The position numbers and the translations under genes are program-made. Under the pieces are notes generated by a model. It saw only the letters and a program-made list of their open reading frames with translations, ran no database searches and was not told the DNA's origin. A DNA stretch of 64,000 nt from DATKBT01 sp035546295 (GTDB lineage: Bacteria; Acidobacteriota; Thermoanaerobaculia; Multivoradales; Multivoraceae). Shown piece after piece: positions 16,173 to 25,320 of the stretch; position 1 is the stretch's first letter, and every line of letters begins with the position of its first letter. The stretch is from NCBI GenBank assembly GCA_035546295.1, contig DATKBT010000111.1:1-64000 (forward strand). Reading direction: 5' to 3'.

Positions 16173-18578
16173 TCAATCGTTGCGCAGCGCCTGGATCGGA
16201 TCCAGTCTGGAGGCTCTGCGAGCCGGCAACCAGCAGGCGACGATGGCCGCGCTCGCGACCGCTCCGGTCGCGAGCGCGAGCGGGGTCGCGGTGAGGCCGT
16301 CCATTCCGTAGACGAGGTTCTCGACGAGGCGCGCCAGCGCGAGCACGCCGGCGAGCCCGATGGCGATGCCGACCGCCACCCAGCGCAGCCCCTGAGCGAG
16401 CACGAGGCGAACGATGTCCGCGCGCAGCGCGCCGACGGCGAGCCGGAGCCCGGTCTCGCGGGTGCGGCGCGCGACGTGGAACGACAGCGTGCCGTAGAGG
16501 CCGACCGCGACCAGCCCGAGCGCCACCGCCATGAAGAAGTCGACCAGCCCGGCGACGCCGCGTTGGCTGGCGGTGGCGTCGAGCACGACCTGCTCGAGAG
16601 TGCGCACGTCTTGGAGGGCGAGCTCGGGATCGAGCGCCGCGATCTCGGCGCGCACCAGCGGAGTCAGCGCGGCCGCCGGCTGGGGCGAGCGGACGTTGAC
16701 GTAGACCTGGTTGCCCCAGTGGCCGGGCGGCGTGGTGAACATCTCGGGCTGCACCTCGGCGGCGGCCCCCCATTGCCGCACGCTCTCGACCACGCCGACC
16801 ACGGTCGCCGTGTACCAGGGATCGCCAGGATTGTTGCCGCGGATGACCTCGCCGATCGGGTCCTGGTCCGGCCACGCCTTCTCGACCATCGCCTGGTTGA
16901 CGAGGACTCCCTGGACGCCCTCCTCGGTCACGTCGTCGCTCGACCGCAGGTTGCGACCGCGCAGCAGGGCAAGCCCCATGGTCTCGAAGTACCCCTCGGT
17001 CACCGAGGAGCGCTCGACCAGCATCCTGGTCTCGGTCGGATCGTAGACCTCGTCGTCGATCAGGGCGTTGGTGTTGCTGCCGCCTTCGAGCGGGAGCTTC
17101 GAAGTGAGACCGACCGAGCTGACGCCCGGGATCGCCTCGAGCCGCTCGACGATTCGCTTCCACATTGCCACCCGCTGATCGTTCTCGGCGTAGCGGTCGC
17201 CGCGCAGGCTCAGCTGCGCCGAGATCACGTGCTCGGTGGCCAGCGACTCGTTCTCGTCGAGCAGTCGGAGGTAGCCGGCCGAGAACAGCGCGGCGCCGTT
17301 GGCGAGGACGAACGCGACCGAGATCTGGGCGATCACCAGGGAGCGCAGCATGCGGTGGATCGAGCGCGAGCCGAGGGCGCCGCGGCTGTCGTCGCGGAGG
17401 ATGGTCGATACCGCGCTGCGCATCGCGGCCAGGATCGGAGGCAGGCCGGCGACGAACGCCGTGAGCAGCGCAGCGCCGAGGAAGAAGCCCAGCACGGGAC
17501 GGTCGATCGCCATCTGGGCCCGCCGCGCCTCGCTGGTCGGCACCACCTGCTGGAGGACCTCGAGGCCGGCGGCGGCGAGCAGCACGCCGAGCGCGGCGCC
17601 GCTGAGAGCCAGCACCAGGCTCTCGGCGAGCGCGAGCCGGGCGAGCGCGCGGCGGGTCGCGCCGAGCGCCACCCGCACGCCGAGCTCGGCCTGGCGCCTC
17701 GCGCTGCGCGCAAGCATCATGCTCGCGACGTTGGCGCAGGCGACGAGCAGCACCAAGGCGACCGAGCCGAACAGCAGCCAGACCTGAGAGCCGAGATCCC
17801 TGGTCATCTCGTAGTGCAGCGAGCGCACCAGGAACTTCTTGCGCAGGTTGCTGTCGGGATAGAGCTCGGCGAGGCGCAGCCCGATGCTCTTGATCTCGGC
17901 GTCGGCGGCCTCGACGGTGACGTCGTCGCGCAGTCGCGCGATGCCGGAGAGCCAGTGGCTGTCCCGCGTCTCCTTGCTCTCCTCGAGCGACAGCGGGAGC
18001 CAGACCTGCACCGTCTGCGTGCGCACCCAGGGGCCCGCGAACTCGAACTCCGGCGGCATGACGCCGACCACGGTGACGTCGCCACCGTCGAGCCGGATCG
18101 CACGCCCCACGATGTCGGGATCCCCGGCGAAGGCGCTCTGCCACAAGCCGTGCCCGATGACGGCGACCGGCGCCGCGCCTTCGGCGGCATCGCCCTCCTG
18201 GAGCCAGCGGCCGCGCAAGGGATGCACGCCGAAGGCCGGGAGCACTCCAGCCGTGCAGTTGGCGCCGGACACCACCTGGGCGTCCTCGGCGCCGACGTTG
18301 ACCGAGCCGGGCTGATAGACGCCGAACGACTCGAAGGCCCCCCACTGCGCGTGCAGATCGAGGAAGTCGGCTGGGGAGAGCGGCCAGCCGTCGCCCGACC
18401 AGACCTGGACCAGCTCGTCGGAATCGGGGAAGTCGAAGGGATGCACCACCAGCGCGAGCAGCGTGCTGAACATCGCCGTGGCGCCACCGATCCCGACCGC
18501 GAGCGTCAGCACGGCGATCGCGGCGAATCCGCGCGCTCGCCGGAGGTTGCGCAGGGCGAGGCGGAGGTCTTCGAGCAT
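16173..18578 (-). CDS. ADOP-type ABC transporter permease (MacB/FtsX-like)
   Basis: An 801-aa permease with two MacB-PCD/FtsX repeats. It starts MLEDLRLALRNLRRARGFAA, a classic ADOP N-terminus, and has LLVACANVASMMLARSARRQ and ATRRALARLALAESLVLAL in repeat 1 and RRTRETGLRLAVGALRADI and ARRASRLDPIQALRND in repeat 2. Periplasmic loops separate the first and second TMs of each repeat. No ATP-binding partner lies beside it. The ATG at 18576-18578 follows AGGACC; longer versions of this frame upstream are shadows. It is clearly diverged from the ADOP at 10688, so not a recent duplicate. Substrate unknown. Confidence 0.93.
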   Translation of the reverse strand: MLEDLRLALRNLRRARGFAAIAVLTLAVGIGGATAMFSTLLALVVHPFDFPDSDELVQVWSGDGWPLSPADFLDLHAQWGAFESFGVYQPGSVNVGAEDAQVVSGANCTAGVLPAFGVHPLRGRWLQEGDAAEGAAPVAVIGHGLWQSAFAGDPDIVGRAIRLDGGDVTVVGVMPPEFEFAGPWVRTQTVQVWLPLSLEESKETRDSHWLSGIARLRDDVTVEAADAEIKSIGLRLAELYPDSNLRKKFLVRSLHYEMTRDLGSQVWLLFGSVALVLLVACANVASMMLARSARRQAELGVRVALGATRRALARLALAESLVLALSGAALGVLLAAAGLEVLQQVVPTSEARRAQMAIDRPVLGFFLGAALLTAFVAGLPPILAAMRSAVSTILRDDSRGALGSRSIHRMLRSLVIAQISVAFVLANGAALFSAGYLRLLDENESLATEHVISAQLSLRGDRYAENDQRVAMWKRIVERLEAIPGVSSVGLTSKLPLEGGSNTNALIDDEVYDPTETRMLVERSSVTEGYFETMGLALLRGRNLRSSDDVTEEGVQGVLVNQAMVEKAWPDQDPIGEVIRGNNPGDPWYTATVVGVVESVRQWGAAAEVQPEMFTTPPGHWGNQVYVNVRSPQPAAALTPLVRAEIAALDPELALQDVRTLEQVVLDATASQRGVAGLVDFFMAVALGLVAVGLYGTLSFHVARRTRETGLRLAVGALRADIVRLVLAQGLRWVAVGIAIGLAGVLALARLVENLVYGMDGLTATPLALATGAVASAAIVACWLPARRASRLDPIQALRND

Positions 18579-18829
18579 GGGTCCGGTCCTGCGGTCGAGA
18601 AAAGGTCTTCTCCAGGCCATAGGACTCGGCGCAGCTCGAGAAGTTACGGAGCATTCGACGAGGAGCCTTCGGCGGCCAGGCGCAAGCCGAGCCGCCACCG
18701 ATCGGCGGGGTCGATCCCCGCTCCGTGAGCTCCGGCGTGTCGGACAGGTCGCAGGAGCTCGGAGGGGGGGGATGGCACAATCGCCGAGAACCGATTCCGG
18801 GATGGAACCGGTCGAGGCATCCCGTTCTG

Positions 18830-19219
18830 ATGAACGCCCCACAGCTCGCAGCCGTCGCCTACACGGCGGCCACCGTCGGCGCCTGCATCTTCCAGGTTGC
18901 GCTCGCCTCTGGAGCGCCTTGGGGCGAGCTGGCGATGGGCGGTCGATTCCCTGGTCGCTTCCCGCCCCCGATGCGTGTCGCGGCGCTGGCGCAGGCCCTG
19001 GTCCTGGTCGCCCTCGCCGCGGTCGTCCTGTCCAAGGCAGGCGTCGCGTTCCCGCAGCTGCGCGGCTTCGCGGTGGTCGCGATCTGGGCCGTCGTCGTGA
19101 TCTCGGTCGTCTCGCTCGTGCTCAACTCGATGACGCCGAGCCGGCGGGAGCGGATCCTGTGGGCGCCGGTCGCGCTGGTGATGACCGTCAGCAGCCTGGT
19201 CGTGGCGCTCGTCTCTTGA
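18830..19219 (+). CDS. small four-TM membrane protein, function unknown
   Basis: A 129-aa hydrophobic protein with four predicted helices (about residues 5-22, 42-63, 72-95 and 105-127). The first is followed by LASGAPWGELAMGGRFPGRFP, a short loop that recurs in small uncharacterised membrane proteins in high-GC bacteria. No catalytic motif is present. The ATG at 18830 is used because it begins directly at the first helix; the open frame upstream has unrelated composition. It is the only plus-strand gene between two minus-strand genes. Confidence 0.75.
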   Translation: MNAPQLAAVAYTAATVGACIFQVALASGAPWGELAMGGRFPGRFPPPMRVAALAQALVLVALAAVVLSKAGVAFPQLRGFAVVAIWAVVVISVVSLVLNSMTPSRRERILWAPVALVMTVSSLVVALVS

Positions 19220-19415
19220 GCGGCACCCTCGGAGGTCGAAGACTGTCGGCACGCGGCGAGAGGTCGTCGTGCACCAGGCCCACGGTGGCGTCCTGGTTGA
19301 GGCTGCGCAACTCGGCGCCGATGGCGAAGCGCCAGCCCGAAGGCGGCTCGGAGGTTGGCGGCGCCGCTGTGAGGCGCGGCACGGCACGCGAGGCAACGAG
19401 GGGAGTGGCCGAATC

Positions 19416-20849
19416 CTACTCCAGGGCCTCGCCCGGGGTTTCGGCGCCGGGCCGACCTCCGATCGCCACCAACCGCTCGTCGGTGCGCACGAAGATGCGT
19501 CCGTCGGAGATCGCGGGCGTGGCGACGATCCTTCCCTCGATCTGGTTGGTGGCGAGCACCTCGCTCTCGCGGCCTGCTGCGTAGACGAAGGTGGCGCCGG
19601 TCTCGCTCATCAGGTAGAGCTTGCCGTCGCCGGCGACCGGCGACGCCGAGAAGATGCCGCCGGTGCGCTCGCGCCAGATCCGTTCGCCGGTCGCAGGATC
19701 GATGGCGGTGACGACGCCGTGATCCGCCGCCATGTAGAGGAGGCCGTCGTAGACGACCAGCGACGACACGTAGGGCGCGCCGGTGTCGACCCGCCACAGC
19801 GTGTGGCTGTCGGTGACGTCGCCCCGGCCGTCGGGGCGCAGGGCCAGGTAGGGGCCGCTGCGGTAGCCTCGCGAGGCGTAGAGCACGCCGTCGACGAAGG
19901 AGGGCACCGGCACGCCGAAGCGATGCTCACCATCTGCGGACCACAGCAGCTCGCCGGTCCCCGGATGATAGGCGTGGAGCCCCGCGGTGGAGTTGACGAC
20001 GAGCTGCGGGCCGCTCTCGGTCTCGATCGGGGTCGGTGTGCTGTAGGAGCGCGACTCGTCGGGCCCCGTCACCTGCCAGCGGGTTTCGCCGGTTCGCTTG
20101 TCGAGCGCCAGCAGCACCGAACGCGGGTCGTGGTAGCACAGCAGGAAGAGGTGATCCCCGTGTAGCGCCGGCGAGCTGCCATGCCCCCAGTTGATCTCGA
20201 AGGCGCCGACCTCCTCACCGAGGTGACGCCGCCAGAGGACGGTGCCGTCGGCGACGGAGAGCGCCACGAGCTGTCCCGTGCCGAACCACGCGTAGACCGA
20301 GTCGCCGTCGACGATCGGGCTCGGCGTCGCGAGGTTGTGCTTTTCGTGGACGGCGGGCAGGTCGCCGCGTGCCGGCATCCGGTGCTGCCAGAGCCTGCGG
20401 CCGTCGTCGCGATGGAACGCTTCCACGACGAACTCGATCGATTCGCTCTCGGGGGGAGCCGTCAGCGCGCGCTCGGCGCGCGCCACCTCGGCATCCTCCC
20501 GCGCGAGCTGCGGGTGGCGGCCGGGTCGCCGCGTGTCCCCGCCGGTCTGGGAGGTGACGACCACACGCTCGCCGGCGACCACCGGTGACGAGACACCGGT
20601 CCCGGTCAGCTCGGCGCTCCACGCGAGGGTCTCCTCGCTCCATTCGGTCGGCAGATTCCGCTCGGGAGAGACGCCGGTGCCGAGCGGCCCGCGCCACTGC
20701 GGCCAATCGTCGGCCGCCGAGGGCGCGGCCGCGATCGCGAGGGCGCCGAACAGGTGCGCCCCGGCGCCGAACAGGAGCGCGCGGACGACAGCGCCAGCCA
20801 TGGCGTGGCAGGAGGGTCGGAGGAGCGCGGGAGCGGGTCGCTTTCTCAT
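19416..20849 (-). CDS. secreted PQQ-like beta-propeller repeat protein
   Basis: A 477-aa protein with a signal peptide (about residues 1-45, with a long charged N-region), then DDWPQWRGPLGTGVSPE, a common start of secreted PQQ-repeat proteins. Several propeller blades follow with the pattern ALDxxTGExxW: VALSVADGTVLWRR, LALDKRTGETRWQ, HAYHPGTGELLWSAD and TAIDPATGERIWRERTG. Such proteins are related to BamB and quinoprotein dehydrogenases, but key catalytic residues for PQQ binding are not evident, so a scaffold or ligand-binding role is as likely. The ATG at 20847-20849 has only a weak SD. It is transcribed away from mltD, which begins 205 bp away on the other strand. Confidence 0.9.
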   Translation of the reverse strand: MRKRPAPALLRPSCHAMAGAVVRALLFGAGAHLFGALAIAAAPSAADDWPQWRGPLGTGVSPERNLPTEWSEETLAWSAELTGTGVSSPVVAGERVVVTSQTGGDTRRPGRHPQLAREDAEVARAERALTAPPESESIEFVVEAFHRDDGRRLWQHRMPARGDLPAVHEKHNLATPSPIVDGDSVYAWFGTGQLVALSVADGTVLWRRHLGEEVGAFEINWGHGSSPALHGDHLFLLCYHDPRSVLLALDKRTGETRWQVTGPDESRSYSTPTPIETESGPQLVVNSTAGLHAYHPGTGELLWSADGEHRFGVPVPSFVDGVLYASRGYRSGPYLALRPDGRGDVTDSHTLWRVDTGAPYVSSLVVYDGLLYMAADHGVVTAIDPATGERIWRERTGGIFSASPVAGDGKLYLMSETGATFVYAAGRESEVLATNQIEGRIVATPAISDGRIFVRTDERLVAIGGRPGAETPGEALE

Positions 20850-21054
20850 GCGGAGCTTCTCTATGGATCGAGAGGAGGTCGGCGGCGGTTCAAGCTATCA
20901 GGACGATGCCCGCGATCCTCTGGGCTCCTGAGTGCGGCGGGCAACAACGCGACGCCGAGACTCGTAGAGGCTCGGGAAGGCGATCGGCCCGTCCTCTTCG
21001 CAGCGCTCCGATCTTCGGAGCCTGCGCCATTCCAGGTAACATGCCAGGCGCCCG

Positions 21055-22920
21055 ATGAAACAGAGCGTTCCGAAGCCCCGACCTCCGCTCGGCCTCGCCG
21101 TCCTCCTGGCTGGCCTCGCACTCGCCTGCGCGTCCGGTGGTGGACCGACGGCGGTGAGCCCGCCGCCGGAGGTAACGATCACCTACACGCCGGTCGAGAC
21201 CCCCCCTCCGCCCGGGCTCGCCGAGATGCCGCTCGAGCCGCTCGAACAGCCGCCGGGCATCGAGACCGACGCCGAGATCGAAGCCGAGACCGAGGTCCTC
21301 GGCGAGGAGGTGCCCGACGACCACGACGTCGCCGGCGACCCTGTCGACGACCTCCTCGGCGAAGCCTCTGATCACGCGGATCCGCAGGACCTGCTCGCCG
21401 ACTCGCTGGTGGCCTACGAGCTCGCCCTAGAGCTCTGGCAGCGGGGCGAGCTCGAGGACGCGCTGTTCAGCCTCGACCACGCCTACGCCTCGATGGTCGA
21501 GGCTCGGGTCGACGACGATCCCGTGCTCCTGCGCCAGCAGGAAGACCTGCGCCGGCTGATCGCACGCCGCGTGGTCGAAGTGTACGCGTCCCGTCGCACC
21601 GTCGTCGGCGACGCCAACGCCGCGATTCCGAAGGTGATGAACGATCACGTGCGGCGCGAGATCGCGAGCTTCCAGGGCCCCGAGCGCAAGGAGTTCCTCG
21701 CCGGCTACGAACGCTCCGGACTCTACCGCCCGATGATCCTCGAGGCGCTGCGCGCTGCCGGCCTGCCGGAGCAGCTCTCGTGGCTGCCGATGGTCGAGAG
21801 CTGGTACAAGGTGCGCGCCCTGTCGCGGGCGCGCGCCCTCGGCATGTGGCAGTTCATCGCCTCGACCGGCTACCGCTTCGGCCTGCGCCGCACCAACTGG
21901 CTCGACGAGCGCATGGACCCCGAGAAGTCGACCGTCGCGGCGCTCGCGTACCTCACCGAGCTGCACGAGATGTTCGGCGACTGGCTGACCGCGATCGCCG
22001 GTTACAACTGCGGCGAGTCGCGCGTGCTGCGCACGATCAACCGCCAGCGGGTCTCCTACTTCGATCAGTTCTGGGATCTCTACGAGCTGCTGCCGCGCGA
22101 GACGCGGCGCTACGTGCCGCGCTTCCTCGCCGTCCTCGAGATCGTCGAGAACCCAGCCGCCCATGGCTTCGACGACCTGCCGGCGCCGCTCGAGGCCTCC
22201 GGGGTGAAGCGAGTCGAAGTCGAGCGCTCCGTGCGTCTCGCCGACCTCGAGAAGACCCTCGGCATCGCCCCCGGCACGCTCGCGGCTCTGAACCCGGAGC
22301 TGCGCCGCGGCGCGACCCCGAGCGGCAGCTACTCGCTGCGCTTGCCCGAGAGCTCCGAGGGCGAGGCGGTGCTCGCCGCGGTCGCCGATCTGCCGATCGC
22401 GGTACCGGCGCCGGCGCCGCAGACGGGTGGCGGCACCCACGTCGTGCGCTCCGGGGAGTCGCTCTCGGCCATCGCCGGCCGCTATCGCATGTCGACCGCG
22501 ACGCTGGCGCGCCTGAACGGCATCACGGATCCCAATCGGCTGCGCGTCGGACAGCGTCTGCGGCTCGCGGGCTCCCCGGGCTCCGCGGGCGCCGGCGGCG
22601 CCCGCGATGGGCTCACCACCTACGTCGTCAAGCCCGGCGACAGCCTGTGGCGGATCGCCAGCCGCTACGGCACGACCGTCGACCGCATCCGCCGTGACAA
22701 CGGGCTGCGCGCCAATACGCTGCGGCCGGGCCAACGCCTGCGGGTGAACGCCGGTGGCGGTGGCGGTGGTGGTGGCGTGTACGTGGTCCAGCGTGGCGAC
22801 ACCCTCGGCGGGATCGCGAGCTCGAGACGGGTGTCGGCGCGCAGCCTGGCGGACGTCAACGGTCTCACCCTGCGCAGCACGATCTTTCCGGGCCAGCGGC
22901 TGGTCATCCCGCAGGAGTAG
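21055..22920 (+). CDS. mltD: MltD-like lytic murein transglycosylase with LysM repeats, lipoprotein
   Basis: A 621-aa peptidoglycan enzyme. The N-terminus has a lipobox (LALAC, C25), followed by an acidic/Pro-rich linker. The SLT catalytic domain lies about residues 215-345: the catalytic glutamate is E248 (LPMVESWYKVRALSRARAL), then GMWQFIASTGYRFGL and LTAIAGYNCGESRVLR. At the C-terminus are one degenerate LysM-like unit (about 380-440) and three clear ones, starting HVVRSGESLSAIAGRY, YVVKPGDSLWRIASRY and YVVQRGDTLGGIASSR, with a poly-Gly linker before the last. It cleaves glycan strands from the periplasmic face of the outer membrane. Longer than E. coli MltD (452 aa) because of the extra linker and LysM units. 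ATG at 21055; the SD is weak. Confidence 0.95.
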   Translation: MKQSVPKPRPPLGLAVLLAGLALACASGGGPTAVSPPPEVTITYTPVETPPPPGLAEMPLEPLEQPPGIETDAEIEAETEVLGEEVPDDHDVAGDPVDDLLGEASDHADPQDLLADSLVAYELALELWQRGELEDALFSLDHAYASMVEARVDDDPVLLRQQEDLRRLIARRVVEVYASRRTVVGDANAAIPKVMNDHVRREIASFQGPERKEFLAGYERSGLYRPMILEALRAAGLPEQLSWLPMVESWYKVRALSRARALGMWQFIASTGYRFGLRRTNWLDERMDPEKSTVAALAYLTELHEMFGDWLTAIAGYNCGESRVLRTINRQRVSYFDQFWDLYELLPRETRRYVPRFLAVLEIVENPAAHGFDDLPAPLEASGVKRVEVERSVRLADLEKTLGIAPGTLAALNPELRRGATPSGSYSLRLPESSEGEAVLAAVADLPIAVPAPAPQTGGGTHVVRSGESLSAIAGRYRMSTATLARLNGITDPNRLRVGQRLRLAGSPGSAGAGGARDGLTTYVVKPGDSLWRIASRYGTTVDRIRRDNGLRANTLRPGQRLRVNAGGGGGGGGVYVVQRGDTLGGIASSRRVSARSLADVNGLTLRSTIFPGQRLVIPQE

Positions 22921-23113
22921 CCGACGCGCCGGCCGGTCGCCGACGATCTCGTTCAGCCGCCGAGATCGCTCGGCTCGCCGTTGTATGATCCTCCCCTTTG
23001 GATCCGCTCTCGGCGACAGCCAGTCACGCCGGCCTTGCGGAGGGCGCCGAGGGCTCGAGAGGGCGTGTGCTCGGGCAGAAAACGCCCCGGCGAGGGCGCC
23101 CCGAAGGAGGGGC

Positions 23114-23142
23114 TTGACAAACAGTCACCTTCGCGTGAAGGT
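23114..23142 (+). promoter_or_regulatory. possible promoter -35 box and palindromic operator upstream of tetR gene
   Basis: A consensus-like TTGACA (23114-23119) lies just upstream of a perfect palindrome, ACCTTC-GCGT-GAAGGT (23127-23142), 52 bp before the TetR start codon. An operator overlapping the promoter spacer would fit autorepression, the usual TetR arrangement. No good -10 box is visible at the matching distance (the palindrome's right arm occupies that place), so the promoter part is weak. Confidence 0.45.
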
Positions 23143-23193
23143 CGCCGTTGATCCCTGGGGCGGTGAGGTTCCGGCCACGCAGGAGGGGGGAAC

Positions 23194-23997
23194 GTGACCC
23201 AGATCGAGAAGGTCAGGTCGCTCGACGCGTCGACTTCCAGGACCCGGCAGATCTTGCGAATCGCCCGTGAGGCGTTTCTTCAGCACGGCTGGGACGGGTT
23301 CAGCATCGAGCTCATCGCCGAGTGGATGGGCTGTTCGCGTCCCCTGGTCTACAAGCACTTCCCCTGCAAGGAAGAGATCCTCTTGGCGCTCGCCATCCAG
23401 AGCAAGGCACGCCGGGTCGAGCTCGCCGAGCGGGCGGTGCTGTTTCGCGGTCGCCCGCGCGAGAAGATGCTGGCGATCGGCGAGCTCGAGGGGCTGCTGG
23501 CGCCGCGCGACCTACCCGTCGAGCTGCTGGTCGCCTCCACGTCGTTGCGCGCCAAGACCAGTCGCCAGCGTCAGGACGACCTCCAGGCGCTCGACGTGCG
23601 CGCCATCGGCCTGACCACCAGCGTCGTGCGCGAGGCGATCGCCGACGGAGACCTGACGCTGCCGTCGAAGCTCTGTCCGGAGGACCTGACGTTCGTTCTG
23701 TGGGCGAGCCTGTGGGGAGCCTCCAACCTGATCTTCTCGGACACGCCGCTCCAGCAGGCAGGCGTGGCGCGCCCCGAGCTCGCGCAGGCGCTGTCGATGG
23801 GCATCCTGCTCGACGGCTACGGTTGGAAGCCACTGAGCCCCGAGTGGGACTACAAAGAGACCCGGCGCCGGGTCCACGCCGAGGCCTTTCCCGCGGACCT
23901 GGTCGCCCGGGTGTTGGGCAGTGGCGAGGAGGACGTCGAGACGGTGCGCGAGAGCGGCCCGGGGAACGGGGAAGGGAACCGGCGCCCGAAGCGGTGA
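23194..23997 (+). CDS. TetR/AcrR-family transcriptional regulator
   Basis: A 267-aa regulator. The N-terminal HTH (about residues 15-62) is typical: RQILRIAREAFLQHGWDGFS, IELIAEWMGCSRPLVYKHF. A helical ligand-binding domain follows, longer than the usual ~130 residues, with a charged C-terminal tail of about 30 residues. The start is GTG at 23194 with AGGAGGGGGG directly before it. The ligand is not predictable. The next gene, a secreted esterase, begins 68 bp downstream on the same strand and may be its target or co-transcribed. A palindrome upstream suggests autoregulation. Confidence 0.92.
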   Translation: MTQIEKVRSLDASTSRTRQILRIAREAFLQHGWDGFSIELIAEWMGCSRPLVYKHFPCKEEILLALAIQSKARRVELAERAVLFRGRPREKMLAIGELEGLLAPRDLPVELLVASTSLRAKTSRQRQDDLQALDVRAIGLTTSVVREAIADGDLTLPSKLCPEDLTFVLWASLWGASNLIFSDTPLQQAGVARPELAQALSMGILLDGYGWKPLSPEWDYKETRRRVHAEAFPADLVARVLGSGEEDVETVRESGPGNGEGNRRPKR

Positions 23998-24065
23998 GCG
24001 AGCGCGGGGAGATCGGTGGCGTGGGCGGCGCGAGGCGCCCCGCTTCAGAAGGAGGAACAGGAACC

Positions 24066-25151
24066 ATGCGCAAAGGAACCAGCGCGCGCGCGCGCCTGAC
24101 ACCGACGATGATCGTCGCGGTGACGAGCCTCGGCGCGCTTGCGGCCGCCGCCGCAGTCGCCCAGGAGCCGAGCGAGACCCTCGAGCTCTCGCGTGTCGCC
24201 TGCACGCGGCCCGCCTACCTGCACTGCCCGGACGAGGGCTGCTCCGGCGATCGGGTGATCAACCCCGGTCCCGAGGTCGAGATGGACAGCCGGCGCACCT
24301 ACTTCCTCGATGCCCCATGCGACCTCGAGCCGGGGGAGGAGGTCACCTTCGTGCTGTCGCTGCACGGCGGCGGGTCCTACGCCAACTGGCAGCGCCACTA
24401 CTTCCCGATCCTCGACTTCGTCGACGAGCACCGGCTGGTCGTCGCAACTCCCAGCTCGCCGATCCAGGTGTGGACCGAGGCCGACGACCAGTACCTGCAG
24501 GACGTCGTGAGCTCGGTGATCGAGCGCATCGGCGCGGAGAACATCGACGCGTTCTGGCTCGCCGGCCACTCGCAGGGCGGGCTCACCTCGCGCCGGCTGG
24601 TCTGCAGCGAGTTCTTCGAAGACAAGGTCGACGGCTTCCTCAGCCTGTCGGGCGGCCGGCTCGGCGGCTCGCCCGGGCGAGCGGACTTCGGCTTCCGGCC
24701 GACACGGCCGACCGGTGGCGGCAGCGGCGGATCCAGCGGCGCGACGCAGCGCCCCTCGTTCCAGATCGTCGAGCCGACCTGCGACTTCTCGTTCATCTTC
24801 ACCACCGGCGAGCTCGAGATGGACGAGAAGGGGATTCCCGAGGGCTCGGAGTGGGCCGAGAAGTACGGCTGCGGACCGAAGAGCGCTCCCCGCGAGATCG
24901 TCGACACCGAGGCCGGCTATGTCTACGACACTCGCCGCCAGGATCCGCCGGTTCCGGCGTGGGGTCGCCTGCCGCGTCCCGGCAAGGCGGTGGCCACTCA
25001 TTACCCCGGCTGCAAGGGGGACCGGATCGTGGCCGACGTCGTGCGCCTCGACAAGGGGCACACCGAGGGGCTCGAGCCCAACGTCACCGGAGCGCTGGTC
25101 GAGCTGATGACCTCGGCACCGGGAGGAAAGCTCCGAGGAGGCACCGACTAG
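24066..25151 (+). CDS. secreted alpha/beta-hydrolase (PHB depolymerase/esterase-like)
   Basis: A 361-aa protein with a signal peptide ending near residue 35 (AAAAVAQEP). The fold is an alpha/beta-hydrolase: oxyanion-region LSLHGGGSYANW, nucleophile S169 in GHSQGGLTSRR, and probable catalytic His H332 in DKGHTEGLEP. Four or more Cys (CTRPAYLHCPDEGC and others) probably form disulfides, in line with export. Residues about 212-225 are a Gly/Ser/Thr-rich loop. It is closest to the esterase/PHB depolymerase class that includes LpqC and feruloyl esterases; the substrate is unknown. The ATG at 24066 has GGAGGAACAGG upstream. It follows the TetR gene by 68 bp. Confidence 0.88.
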   Translation: MRKGTSARARLTPTMIVAVTSLGALAAAAAVAQEPSETLELSRVACTRPAYLHCPDEGCSGDRVINPGPEVEMDSRRTYFLDAPCDLEPGEEVTFVLSLHGGGSYANWQRHYFPILDFVDEHRLVVATPSSPIQVWTEADDQYLQDVVSSVIERIGAENIDAFWLAGHSQGGLTSRRLVCSEFFEDKVDGFLSLSGGRLGGSPGRADFGFRPTRPTGGGSGGSSGATQRPSFQIVEPTCDFSFIFTTGELEMDEKGIPEGSEWAEKYGCGPKSAPREIVDTEAGYVYDTRRQDPPVPAWGRLPRPGKAVATHYPGCKGDRIVADVVRLDKGHTEGLEPNVTGALVELMTSAPGGKLRGGTD

Positions 25152-25320
25152 CCGGTGCACAGGCGCGCGGAGGCAAGCGCGCGGCGCCATCGCCACGACT
25201 GTCCGCCGATCCGGCACGCTCATGCTCGCTGCGGGATCGTGGCGACCGAGCCACTCGCAGCTGCGCCGGAAGGGACACCGTTAGACTGGTGCTGATCCGA
25301 CACTCCGGAGGAGGTCCGTC

